Positions 42,993 through 51,529 of a stretch of 64,000 nt of DNA are shown piece by piece; position 1 is the stretch's first letter; every line of letters begins with the position of its first letter. A model generated the notes under the pieces. That model did not search any database. It was not told where the DNA came from and worked only from the letters and a program-made list of their open reading frames with translations. The DNA comes from Nostoc linckia NIES-25 (GTDB lineage: Bacteria > Cyanobacteriota > Cyanobacteriia > Cyanobacteriales > Nostocaceae), in assembly GCF_002368035.1 (NCBI RefSeq), contig NZ_AP018223.1, positions 1,655,764 through 1,719,763 of the forward strand, written 5' to 3'. The translations under genes and the position numbers were made by a program.

Positions 42993-43568
42993 ATGAACTT
43001 TGCTATTGTTCTCGCAGCCGGAAAATCTACCCGCATGGGTACTTGTAAAACTTCACTTCCTTGGGGTGCAGATAAAACATTATTAACTTATCAACTAGAA
43101 CAGTGGTTGAGTTTAGGTTTTACCCCTGTAGTAGTGCTAGGTTTACACAATAGCCAGCAACAAAAACATTGTCTTCCTGGTAGTTTAAGTGTAATTAATC
43201 CTCATAGCGATGCAGGGAAAACAACCTCTCTGCTGACAGGATTACAATACGTTCCCCAAAATTTTGAAGTATTGGCAATTTCCGCAGTCGATCAACCGAG
43301 AAAATTAGAGATTTATCAAAAATTACTTACAGCCCACCAAGATAATTCAGCATTTATTACTGCACCCATATATCAAGGGAAAATCGGGCATCCATTGTTA
43401 TTTAATAATCAAATGCGATCGCACTTACAAAATATTCGTGAAGAAACTCTTGGTTTACGCCAAGTTATCCAAGAATTTTACCCTGCAATTTGCAAAGTAG
43501 AGTTTAACGATCCTTCTGTATTATTAGATATTAACACGCCAGAAGTTTATTTAGATAATTTGCGATGA
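42993..43568 (+). CDS. MocA-like molybdenum cofactor nucleotidyltransferase
   Basis: 191 residues from ATG 42993. IVLAAGKSTRMGTCKTSLPW is the nucleotide-binding motif of the MobA/MocA class, with LLTGLQYVPQNFEVLAISA, VDQPRKLEIYQKLLTA and GHPLLFNNQM in the expected places. MocA makes the cytosine dinucleotide form of the cofactor used by xanthine dehydrogenase-type enzymes. Lying 270 bp after xdhC, it supports a molybdenum hydroxylase maturation role for both. An earlier in-frame start (42969) would add eight residues. Confidence 0.88.
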   Translation: MNFAIVLAAGKSTRMGTCKTSLPWGADKTLLTYQLEQWLSLGFTPVVVLGLHNSQQQKHCLPGSLSVINPHSDAGKTTSLLTGLQYVPQNFEVLAISAVDQPRKLEIYQKLLTAHQDNSAFITAPIYQGKIGHPLLFNNQMRSHLQNIREETLGLRQVIQEFYPAICKVEFNDPSVLLDINTPEVYLDNLR

Positions 43569-43759
43569 CAAAAAAATATAGCATAAATTTGAGATCTTAT
43601 CCTATGAACTTTAGGCTTAACTAACTACCATTTAAATCTATTAAAAGAGCGAATTTATTTAATAACTTATGATGAGAAAACCTCTATCTGGGGAGTGATT
43701 TGGCTCATGAGCCAGATGAAGTAAATATAAAGTACAAAAGCAAATGGACATTGTGTTCT

Positions 43760-44203
43760 ATGAAACTCGATTTTGTTACAAAAGGTCTTTCCATTGTCGG
43801 ACGTTGGATAGCTACAACATTGTTTTGCGTATCCGCGATCGCTTTTATTTGGCATGGTGCATTTATTGTAAACACCTCAGCAATGGCGAATCCTGCAACA
43901 AACTTAATTGCATCTGTTGATGCCGATGATGCTAAAAGCAAAGCTAGTGAAGATGCTAGAAACACCAAGGGTTTCGTGCAAGAAACACGAGACAAGCTAA
44001 AGGATGCAGCAAACAGCAATGCCAATAAAGTAGACAACGCAACAGATAATGGTAGCTTTATTGGGCGCAAAGCACAAAGAGATGCGGCTCGAATCGAGAA
44101 AAGAGCAGACGAAGATGCAGCTCGCACACAGAAAGCAATAGACGATACCAAAAATGTTGTTGAACGCGCTGTTGACAACATCAAGGATGCTTTTGGTAAA
44201 TAG
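43760..44203 (+). CDS. Small anchored or exported helical protein, unknown
   Basis: 147 residues from ATG 43760: MKLDFVTKGLSIVGRWIATT, hydrophobic to about residue 38 (signal peptide or anchor, SAMANPATN), then a highly charged Ala/Lys/Asp/Glu-rich chain with repeated RKAQRDAARIEKRADEDAAR and VVERAVDNIKDAFGK, probably one long amphipathic helix like LEA or stress proteins. Similar proteins occur across Nostocales as far as I recall. The in-frame TTG at 43700 is a poorer start. Confidence 0.78.
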   Translation: MKLDFVTKGLSIVGRWIATTLFCVSAIAFIWHGAFIVNTSAMANPATNLIASVDADDAKSKASEDARNTKGFVQETRDKLKDAANSNANKVDNATDNGSFIGRKAQRDAARIEKRADEDAARTQKAIDDTKNVVERAVDNIKDAFGK

Positions 44204-44205
44204 GC

Positions 44206-44250
44206 AATAGGGAATCGGCAATAGGCAATAGGCAATAACAAAAGTTATTA
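44206..44250. repeat. Heptamer tract 'ggcaata'
   Basis: Four to five units of 'ggcaata' or variants directly after the stop codon, before the converging permease gene. Confidence 0.85.
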
Positions 44251-44278
44251 GTTGCCTGTTGCACATTGCCTTTTTGCC

Positions 44279-46252
44279 TTATCCTCCAACATGCACGCCA
44301 GGACGGCTTTCGGGATTTTTTTCAGCGCGACGAAGTACTTCACGGGTGAGAACGGCAATATCGCCTTCACCAAATAAAATAAAGCGCAGTAAGTATTGTA
44401 TGGGGTTTCCCTCCACCCAACCGAAGTAAGCATGGGGAATCTTACCTGTTCGATCGCGAATATACAATAATAAAGCGGCGATCGCATTGGGTACTGCCGC
44501 ACTCTGAGCGCGTAGGATGCGGTAATCTCCAACTTGCACCCCTTTGACTTTAATCACCTCAGCAAATTCTGAAGCATCTGCCACCATAATTTCTAAAAAT
44601 AGAATTGGATCGTCTGCTGGAATATGATTGTCTTCACGCACCTCTTTCTCTTTTGAAGAATACTCTTCGACATCCCCTGTATTCAAGCGATTGGCAATTA
44701 TTCGTATTGCTCCCTGGCTTTCTTCGGCAATGAATTGTTGGGCAATATCATCAATTTCAATTCGCTCAACTCGCAGTTCAGTCGAACGCCAAACGCGAGA
44801 AATCAAGGAAGTACAAATGATTGCACCGATAAAACATGCAGCAATCCGAATCCCTTCTGGTCTTTCGATAATATTAACTACAGTGGTATACACAAACAAG
44901 ACTGTAATTATTCCAAATATCAGGCTTGCTTGCTTCTCTCTGTGACGGCGAGCTGATAAGGTGACGGCAAAGGCGGCTGAGGTTATCAACACCAGCACGC
45001 CAGTTGCATAAGCCCCACCTTGAGCTTCAACATTTGCTCGAAAGATAATTGTGACTATAAAAGCGATCGCTGTATAGACTAACACTAAAGGTCGGCTGAC
45101 TCGTGCCCAATTCGGTGCCATGCCATAGCGCGGCAAGTAACGAGGCACAATATTTAATAGCCCTGCCATTGCCGATGCACCAGCAAACCACAAAATAGAA
45201 ATCGTGCTTAAATCGTAAATTGTGCCAAAGCTATTGCCTAAATAAAGATGCGCCAAATAAGCCAAGGCGCGTCCGTTGGCTTTGCCTCCCTGTGCAAATT
45301 CTGGCGCCGGAATCAGCAGACTAGTTATAAAACTGGTGGTGAGCAAAAAGAAGCTCATAATCACAGCAGCAGTAGTCAGCAGCTTGCGTGTATTTTGAAT
45401 CCTGGCTCTGGGATACTGGGGAGTGTCGCTGCTGCTACCTTTAACAAGGGGCATAACGGTGACGCCAGTCTCAAAGCCTGATAATCCCAAAGCTAACTTG
45501 GGGAATACCAAAAGAGCTAAACCGACGAGTAGTAAAGGATTAGAATTGCGGGCAAATAAGGCAGTTTGCCACTGTGCGATCGCTTCTGGATGATTTAGAA
45601 TCTGATACGCACCAACGCTAACCACAATAAAGTTCAGCAGCAGATAAACTGCCACCAAAAACACTGCAATACCGATGGCTTCTTTGAAACCTCTCAAGAA
45701 AACTGCGCCTAGTAATGCAATTAATATCAGAGTAATAGCGATGGTTTGATCGTGAAGCCAATTTGCAGCCAGGGGATTTTCGATGATATGGGCTGTAGCA
45801 TCAGCAGCCGACAGAGTAATTGTGATAATAAAGTCCGTTGCTACGAAGCCGAGTAGGCAAAGTACGAGTAATTTGCCTTGCCACCAGGAGAGCAAACGCT
45901 CTAACATAGCGATCGACCCTTCCCCATAAGGGCTTTCGGCAGCAATGCGGCGATAAATGGGCAATGCACCAAACAGCGTCAGCAAAACTAGAATCAGCGT
46001 CGCCACAGGAGAAAGAGCGCCAGCTGCCAGTGCTGCAATTCCAGGTTGATATCCCAGAGTCGAGAAATAATCTACACCAGTCAAGCACATCACTTGCCAC
46101 CAAGGATGCTGGCGATGTGATTCTTCCTTGTGGTAACGCCCTTGCCGCTTTCGTCTATTTTCTTCCAGCAACCAGCGGATGAACTGTTTGCTGAGCCGTT
46201 TTGTTGAAACAATTGATTTAGCCATCAAATACGCTTGTGTTGCAGAAGTCAA
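44279..46252 (-). CDS. APC-superfamily permease
   Basis: 657 residues with about 12 hydrophobic helices between residues 50 and 500. WWQVMCLTGVDYFSTLGYQP, GIAALAAGALSPVATLILVL and LVFPKLALGLSGFETGVTVM are typical of the APC amino-acid permease group. The last 150 residues are soluble (RVERIEIDDIAQQFIAEESQ, PILFLEIMVADASEFAEVIK), an unusual regulatory-looking tail. Start could also be the Met ten codons further in (MAKSIVSTK). Substrate unknown. Confidence 0.88.
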   Translation of the reverse strand: MTSATQAYLMAKSIVSTKRLSKQFIRWLLEENRRKRQGRYHKEESHRQHPWWQVMCLTGVDYFSTLGYQPGIAALAAGALSPVATLILVLLTLFGALPIYRRIAAESPYGEGSIAMLERLLSWWQGKLLVLCLLGFVATDFIITITLSAADATAHIIENPLAANWLHDQTIAITLILIALLGAVFLRGFKEAIGIAVFLVAVYLLLNFIVVSVGAYQILNHPEAIAQWQTALFARNSNPLLLVGLALLVFPKLALGLSGFETGVTVMPLVKGSSSDTPQYPRARIQNTRKLLTTAAVIMSFFLLTTSFITSLLIPAPEFAQGGKANGRALAYLAHLYLGNSFGTIYDLSTISILWFAGASAMAGLLNIVPRYLPRYGMAPNWARVSRPLVLVYTAIAFIVTIIFRANVEAQGGAYATGVLVLITSAAFAVTLSARRHREKQASLIFGIITVLFVYTTVVNIIERPEGIRIAACFIGAIICTSLISRVWRSTELRVERIEIDDIAQQFIAEESQGAIRIIANRLNTGDVEEYSSKEKEVREDNHIPADDPILFLEIMVADASEFAEVIKVKGVQVGDYRILRAQSAAVPNAIAALLLYIRDRTGKIPHAYFGWVEGNPIQYLLRFILFGEGDIAVLTREVLRRAEKNPESRPGVHVGG

Positions 46253-46526
46253 AGTGACTGATAGAATCTTTGCTTTTCTCTGTGCGCTCTGTTTTGCAAG
46301 AGTGCTGAGCTAGAAGTTAGGAGTTATTATTCTCCTCCTTATCTTCCCACTGCCTGAAGAATTCTTTGCCAACAATTTTACCTACATTGGCATGGCTAAG
46401 TCCATCATAAAATCTACCAGAAACTAACGACCAAACCAAACACCTCAAATCAAGGTTATTGTAGATAATCTCATCCAAATGCGATCGCCTGTATTTTAAG
46501 CAAGATAAGTGCGATATTTGAGATAA

Positions 46527-46781
46527 TTGACAATATCACTTTTACTAAAAAAGATCGGGTTAATCCCTATCATCAAAGAACGCATCGAAATTACTCCTGG
46601 TGTATGTGGAGGTAAACCCAGGATTGTAGGGCATAGCATTAGAGTTCAGGATATTGTTATCTGGCACGAACTAAGGGGAATGTCACCTGATGAAATTCTT
46701 GAGTGTCATTCTAGTATTAGCCTAGCTGATGTTTATACAGCCTTAGCCAAAGAAATAAAGCATCATTTGGAGTTTTTATAA
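46527..46781 (+). pseudogene. DUF433 antitoxin-like protein, probably truncated
   Basis: 84 residues: IIKERIEITPGVCGGKPRIV, GHSIRVQDIVIWHELRGMSP, DEILECHSSISLADVYTALA form a DUF433 helix-turn-helix domain, which often pairs with PIN or DUF5615 toxins. The only upstream in-frame start is TTG, and after ALA the family pattern (YYxDHxxEI) is lost, reading KEIKHHLEFL then stop. No partner toxin follows. Could be an intact short variant, but decay is more likely. Confidence 0.6.
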
Positions 46782-46879
46782 AAGCTGGCGATCGCTCTAT
46801 AATCTTTACCTGCTTAAACGTCCTCAAAAAAAGTAAATAAAAAAAGATTTGCCCAACTTTCAGGTAATAGGGCTTTTAA

Positions 46880-47062
46880 TTATTCATAGCTATTAAATCC
46901 AGGAAAAGGTTTTTGCTCTTTCAAAAGAGCGTATGTCCACAAATCCTCATTGCTACAATATAATCTTTTTTGAACTAATTCTAATATAGCTTGATATTTA
47001 TGAGTATTTTTTAGCTTATTTTGATGTATTTTTTTATAAAACGATACTTTGATAAATGGCAT
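46880..47062 (-). CDS. Possible small protein, unknown
   Basis: 60 residues (MPFIKVSFYKKIHQNKLKNT ... LYCSNEDLWTYALLKEQKPF). The composition is protein-like rather than repeat-like, but there is no Shine-Dalgarno sequence and no family is recognised. It borders the repeat-rich gap and may be a relic. Confidence 0.3.
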   Translation of the reverse strand: MPFIKVSFYKKIHQNKLKNTHKYQAILELVQKRLYCSNEDLWTYALLKEQKPFPGFNSYE

Positions 47063-47123
47063 GACAATTATGTAAGATACTTCTATACCAATAATAAGAG
47101 ATCATTTATAAAGTAAATCTTAA

Positions 47124-47235
47124 GTAGGGTGTGTTACGGCTTTAGCCTAACGCACCGCTATATAAGACGGTGCGTTAGGCGCTCATATCATATTTTTCGT
47201 GACAAATCTCAAAATACGCGCCTAACACACCCTAC
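47124..47235. repeat. Palindromic 'gtagggtgtgtta...taacacaccctac' element
   Basis: Outer arms 'gtagggtgtgtta' and 'taacacaccctac' pair perfectly; inner arms 'taacgcaccg' and 'cggtgcgtta' form a second hairpin. 112 bp, no coding capacity. A partial copy lies at 13610-13640. Confidence 0.88.
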
Positions 47236-47269
47236 ATTAACAATTCAAAATTAAAAATTAAAAATTAAA

Positions 47270-47640
47270 AATTCAAGACAGTTGGAGTTGGGGATTTAAA
47301 CCCCAACTCAACTGATAAGTAGGTGGACACAATTATTTAGAAGACGTATTTCGACTTCTCCCAAGGGGAGACGCTACGCCAAGCAAGATCCCGTTCGCCC
47401 TTGGCGTTCCCGTACCACTCCGTGGAAGCAAGCTAGCAAGAGCGTCTCCGTTAGGAGAAGGGTAGGGTACGCTCAATGCTCGGTAAGCTTATTCCAAGAG
47501 GGTTGAGTTTCGACTACGCGGTAATCGAGCGTTCGCGTAGCGTCTCGTAGAGAAGTCGAGATTCAACTTCCGCGCAGTCAAAACCCGGCGAGATCGAGTT
47601 AGGTTTTAGGTTTAATTTAGTCGTTTTACTTACTACGTGT
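47270..47640. repeat. Nested repeat mosaic
   Basis: Contains 'ggggatttaaacccc', 'aggggagacgctacgccaag', 'gcgtctccgttaggagaagg' and 'gcgttcgcgtagcgtctcgt', all fragments found elsewhere in Nostoc-type spacers, laid end to end. No reading frame is supported. Confidence 0.6.
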
Positions 47641-47694
47641 AATGGTTGGGGGCTTAAACCCTTGATGTTACGATAATTTGATTTTTACTTTATC

Positions 47695-47785
47695 AGGACT
47701 TACGCAAAATATAACGAAAGTAGCGGTAATTCATGAATTACCGCTACGCAATAATAAGGTTTTCAGTCACATATTGCGTAAGTCC
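47695..47785. repeat. 92-bp palindromic element, copy 4
   Basis: 'aggacttacgcaaaatataa' ... 'agcggtaattcatgaattaccgct' ... 'cacatattgcgtaagtcc'. Same orientation as the copy at 32290. Confidence 0.92.
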
Positions 47786-48102
47786 CGTTTATAAATAGCC
47801 TCTAAGGGAATTAATGCATAACTACTTATTTATAGGATTCCCTGATGTCCCGAAAAATCTTACGTTTACTACTAATGAATTGTCGCTACTTGTGATTGCC
47901 ACTGTTGCACTGAACAGTTGCACTGAACAAGGCAAAATACTAAAGAAGCTTAGTTTTCAATATTGAAGCATTATATTTAACCATCGCCTCTACACGGAGC
48001 GGCATACTTAGTTACTTCATCAAAAATATAAATTACAGTCAAATTAATAAAGAAAATACTTAATTGATTTCTCATTTTCCGGAAATGCTTTCTCAAATCA
48101 CA

Positions 48103-48318
48103 GTTTGCTTTCTCCTTTTAGTGTTTTTCTTAAGTAAAAGTAACTTTTGCTTGCTCATTTTGGTGTTTTCCGCAAGTAAAATTAGGTTTTGCTTGCTCAT
48201 TTTAGTGTTTTCCGCAAGTAAAATCAGCTTTTGCTTTCTCAAACCCAAATTTGCTTTCTCATTTTGGTGTTTTCCGCAAGTAAAATCGGCTTTTGCTTTC
48301 TCATTTGGGTAAATTGTG
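48103..48318. repeat. 42-bp tandem repeat array with hairpin-forming units
   Basis: Units start at about 48103, 48145, 48187, 48229 (partial, about 20 bp), 48249 and 48291 (partial). Core 'cattttggtgttttccgcaa' followed by 'gtaaaat'; the junction 'gcaagtaaaa...ttttgcttgc' is an imperfect inverted repeat, so each boundary can form a hairpin. Units are contiguous and near-identical. An 82-codon frame passes through but lacks any coding character. Confidence 0.85.
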
Positions 48319-48497
48319 TACTAATTTAAGTAATTAACGCAGTCAAAACAACGATCCCCTTTAAACTAAACTCGTGAGTGCTAAATTATCCGAAATAACC
48401 GAGACTTTCATTTACCTTGCTATGATGAAAATTTGACCAGACTTTTTAATTTGTGCGCTGGTTGCGTTGTTTACAAAAGCTTGTGGTTTAGTCATAA

Positions 48498-49511
48498 ATG
48501 AAAATTGGCATTCAAAAAACAGCAGAAATATTGGAGCAAGTTCACCAATTAGAATCGACAGTGGGTCTCAGAAATGAAGCCTGCCGTTCTAAATTTTTGA
48601 TTCACCCTGAATTCACATCGAAAGTTTTTTTGTTTTTGCATGGTTTTACAGCAGGCCCCTACCAATTTGAGCCGCTCGGTAAAGCCTTCTTTAATAAAGG
48701 ATATAATGTTTTAATTCCTTTACAACCCGGTCATGGGCGATCGGGCGACTGGAGCCGTCAAAATCCTCCACCACTACCAACAGATATTCAGATATATCAA
48801 CAATTTCTCCTCGAATGGTTGCAGATTGCAAAAACATTAGGAGAACAAGTTGTAATTGGTGGATTATCATCAGGTGGGACTTTAGCTGCTTGGTTAGGTT
48901 TAGAGCATCCCCAGGAAATAGATCGCACTTTATTGTTCGCGCCTTTTTTCGGTAGCCGTTACTCGCTATTCGATGCACTTATCAAAATCCTGCCAATTTA
49001 CTTTGAATGGTTCAACAAAGACGCACCTGGAAATTTTGGTTATAAAGGTTTTCGTTTCAAGGCATTACGGATATTTCTTCAACTGGGAGAGGAGGTTTTA
49101 GAAAAGGCTCAAAGCTCTGTTTGTGCCCCTGTTTTAATGGTATGTAGTGAAGCGGATACTGCTGTTAGTCGCTCCAAACATCAAGAATTTTTCCGAAGGG
49201 TAGTTAAGCAGCAACCGAAATCCTGGTATTACTGTTTCGATGATTCGCTTCACATCGAACATCGAATGATGACAAAAATGGAAGACAATGATTATGAGGA
49301 ACTAATAATTACCCTTGCTAAAGCATTTGTTGAGAGCGATTTGACTTGGCTAGAGTTTGAGCAAATGGCAAAGCGAATTGCCCAAGGACAAGCCCATGAA
49401 CAAATTCTGCAAGAATTAAACCTCGACACTCAAGTTTCTCAACAGCTATCTGCAATGATGACTCAAGGTTTTGGCTGTGAGGATCTTAAGTGCATCAATC
49501 CATATTATTAA
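48498..49511 (+). CDS. Alpha/beta hydrolase
   Basis: 337 residues. Lid-less esterase-type core: VFLFLHGFTAGPYQFEPLGK (oxyanion HGF), LIPLQPGHGRSGD, nucleophile elbow GGLSSGGTLAAWLG, acid in CSEADTAVSRSKH and His in DDSLHIEHRM. A C-terminal extension of about 60 residues with LEFEQMAKRIAQGQAHEQIL has no known counterpart in the core fold. Substrate unknown. It lies just downstream of the 42-bp tandem array and upstream of the thiC leader, all on the plus strand. Confidence 0.9.
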   Translation: MKIGIQKTAEILEQVHQLESTVGLRNEACRSKFLIHPEFTSKVFLFLHGFTAGPYQFEPLGKAFFNKGYNVLIPLQPGHGRSGDWSRQNPPPLPTDIQIYQQFLLEWLQIAKTLGEQVVIGGLSSGGTLAAWLGLEHPQEIDRTLLFAPFFGSRYSLFDALIKILPIYFEWFNKDAPGNFGYKGFRFKALRIFLQLGEEVLEKAQSSVCAPVLMVCSEADTAVSRSKHQEFFRRVVKQQPKSWYYCFDDSLHIEHRMMTKMEDNDYEELIITLAKAFVESDLTWLEFEQMAKRIAQGQAHEQILQELNLDTQVSQQLSAMMTQGFGCEDLKCINPYY

Positions 49512-49680
49512 ATTGGGGAAAGGGGTAAGGGGAAAAGGGGAAAGATTAAATTTATTCCTTTTCCCCTACTCAAGGACAAGGGGAAAGGAAAAGGGGTAAA
49601 GGGAAAAAGGGAAACATTAAATTTATTCCTTTTCCCTTTTCCCTTTAACCTTTTCCCCTTTCCCTTTCCCCTGCCTCCTA
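49512..49680. repeat. Purine/pyrimidine repeat tract
   Basis: Two successive 'ggggtaaggggaaaagggga' / 'attaaatttattccttttcc' units between the hydrolase and the thiC riboswitch; can fold into a long hairpin and possibly ends transcription of the hydrolase gene. Confidence 0.8.
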
Positions 49681-49748
49681 CTCATCACCTCAGGAATTGT
49701 TAACACCTTAGATCCCAACCATAACCAAGGTGCTACAATCAACAACCA

Positions 49749-49828
49749 TGCTAGGGGTGCCTACATCATCAGGCTGAGATTACACCCTTAACACCTGAGT
49801 CTGGGTAATACCAGCGGAGGGAAGCTGT
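49749..49828 (+). promoter_or_regulatory. TPP riboswitch (THI element)
   Basis: The leader shows the thi-box order: 'taggggtgc', 'aggctgagattacaccctta', 'acacctgagtctgggtaata' and 'ccagcggagggaag'. CTGAGA, ACCCTT and the CTGGGTAATACCAGCG core are the conserved thiamin pyrophosphate pocket. It ends 17 bases before the thiC start codon, with GAGGAA in the gap, so ligand binding probably controls ribosome access. Confidence 0.95.
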
Positions 49829-49845
49829 TTACTGAGGAATTCAAT

Positions 49846-51219
49846 ATGAGAACAGAATGGGTTGCTAAGCGGCGTGGCCAGAGTAATGTATCTCAAATGC
49901 ATTATGCACGCCAAGGTGTTATCACCGAAGAAATGCACTACGTCGCCCAACGGGAAAATCTACCTGCTGACCTCATTCGTGAGGAAGTAGCGCGAGGGAG
50001 AATGATTATCCCGGCTAACATTAATCACACTAACCTAGAGCCGATGTGCATCGGCATCGCCTCTAAATGTAAGGTAAATGCTAATATCGGTGCTTCACCC
50101 AATTCTTCCAATCTTCAAGAAGAAGTGGATAAGCTGAATCTAGCGGTGAAGTACGGTGCTGATACTGTAATGGACTTGTCTACAGGTGGCGGTAATTTGG
50201 ATGAAATTCGCACCGCCATTATCAACGCTTCCCCGGTTCCCATTGGTACAGTGCCAGTTTACCAAGCTTTAGAAAGTGTCCACGGCACAATTGAAAAGCT
50301 GACTGCTGATGACTTTCTCCACGTCATCGAAAAACACGCCCAGCAAGGGGTAGACTATCAAACCATCCACGCCGGGATTTTGATCGAACATTTGCCCTTG
50401 GTGAGAGACCGTATCACTGGTATTGTTTCTCGCGGTGGCGGCATCTTAGCACGGTGGATGTTACATCACCACAAACAAAACCCGCTTTACACCCATTTCC
50501 GAGACATCATTGAGATTTTCAAAAAATACGATGTTTCCTTCAGTTTAGGAGATTCCCTGCGTCCTGGCTGCACCCATGATGCCTCGGATGCAGCACAATT
50601 GGCTGAATTGAAAACCTTGGGACAGCTAACCCGTAAAGCCTGGGAACACGACGTACAGGTGATGGTGGAAGGCCCCGGACACGTGCCAATGGATCAAATT
50701 GAGTTCAACGTCCGCAAGCAGATGGAAGAGTGTTCTGAAGCACCTTTCTATGTTTTGGGGCCATTGGTAACAGACATTGCTCCTGGCTATGACCATATTA
50801 CTTCAGCGATCGGGGCAGCAATGGCAGGGTGGTACGGTACAGCAATGTTGTGCTATGTAACGCCAAAAGAACATTTGGGATTACCAAATGCCGAAGATGT
50901 GCGGAATGGGTTAATTGCCTACAAAATAGCAGCTCACGCAGCGGATATTGCTAGACATCGCCCTGGTGCAAGGGACAGAGACGATGAACTTTCCAAAGCC
51001 CGTTACAACTTCGATTGGAACCGTCAGTTTGAATTAGCACTCGATCCCGAAAGAGCTAAGGAATATCATGATGAAACTCTACCAGCAGACATTTATAAAA
51101 CTGCTGAGTTTTGTTCCATGTGCGGCCCGAAATTCTGCCCAATGCAAACTAAAGTCGATGCTGATGCGCTGACAGAATTAGAGAAGTTCTTGGCGAAGGA
51201 GACTGTTACCCAAAGTTAG
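49846..51219 (+). CDS. thiC: Phosphomethylpyrimidine synthase ThiC
   Basis: Radical SAM enzyme converting 5-aminoimidazole ribotide into the HMP-P pyrimidine of thiamin. 457 residues: EMHYVAQRENLPADLIREEV, GADTVMDLSTGGGNLDEIRT, SFSLGDSLRPGC, VMVEGPGHVPMDQIEFN and the C-terminal cluster motif CSMCGPKFC (CxxCxxxxC) that holds the 4Fe-4S centre. The N-terminal domain of longer ThiC proteins is absent, as usual in cyanobacteria. Under TPP riboswitch control. Confidence 0.97.
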   Translation: MRTEWVAKRRGQSNVSQMHYARQGVITEEMHYVAQRENLPADLIREEVARGRMIIPANINHTNLEPMCIGIASKCKVNANIGASPNSSNLQEEVDKLNLAVKYGADTVMDLSTGGGNLDEIRTAIINASPVPIGTVPVYQALESVHGTIEKLTADDFLHVIEKHAQQGVDYQTIHAGILIEHLPLVRDRITGIVSRGGGILARWMLHHHKQNPLYTHFRDIIEIFKKYDVSFSLGDSLRPGCTHDASDAAQLAELKTLGQLTRKAWEHDVQVMVEGPGHVPMDQIEFNVRKQMEECSEAPFYVLGPLVTDIAPGYDHITSAIGAAMAGWYGTAMLCYVTPKEHLGLPNAEDVRNGLIAYKIAAHAADIARHRPGARDRDDELSKARYNFDWNRQFELALDPERAKEYHDETLPADIYKTAEFCSMCGPKFCPMQTKVDADALTELEKFLAKETVTQS

Positions 51220-51240
51220 GGATTACCAACAAATAAATTA

Positions 51241-51319
51241 TTCAATCTTGTGGGGTGGACATCTTGTCCGCCCTAACCATTGGGCGGGCGAGACGCCCAC
51301 CCCACAAGAAAAATTGAAT
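51241..51319. repeat. Long hairpin 'ttcaatcttgtggggtgg...'
   Basis: 'caatcttgtggggtgg' and 'ccaccccacaagaaaaattg' are inverted around a second G/C-rich hairpin, and seven T residues follow at about 51320, so it could terminate thiC transcripts. A repeat of this type is common in Nostocales. Confidence 0.75.
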
Positions 51320-51529
51320 GTTTTTTTCTTTGGAAGTCCCTTAATTAATGCTGGGTATGGGGAAAGAGGCTCCGGAGCAGGGGAAAAGATCCTCTCCTGT
51401 GCTCCCTGCTCCTGTGCTTCTCCCCCACTCGCCACTCCCCACTTTTGTTGAGTTATTGTTGTTGGGTAGAAGAAAACTTTTTTAATGACTGCCAATTAAA
51501 CATATTAGAAAAGGATGCGAGGAGCGATC

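Noticed and set aside
43705..44241. 178-codon antisense frame over the small charged protein gene
   Set aside because: It is the reverse of an Ala/Lys/Asp-rich helical gene; such genes give long antisense frames. The plus-strand gene has a signal-like N terminus and conserved pattern.
48064..48312. 82-codon plus-strand frame across the 42-bp array
   Set aside because: TTG start, no ribosome binding site, and the peptide is just the translated repeat; kept as a repeat only.
48103..48318. Possible CRISPR array
   Set aside because: Units are contiguous and there are no unique spacers of constant length; no cas gene is present in the window.
46880..48497. Hidden genes in the 1.7 kb gap before the hydrolase
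   Set aside because: Apart from one weak 60-codon frame, only repeat mosaics, a 92-bp element and the tandem array were found.
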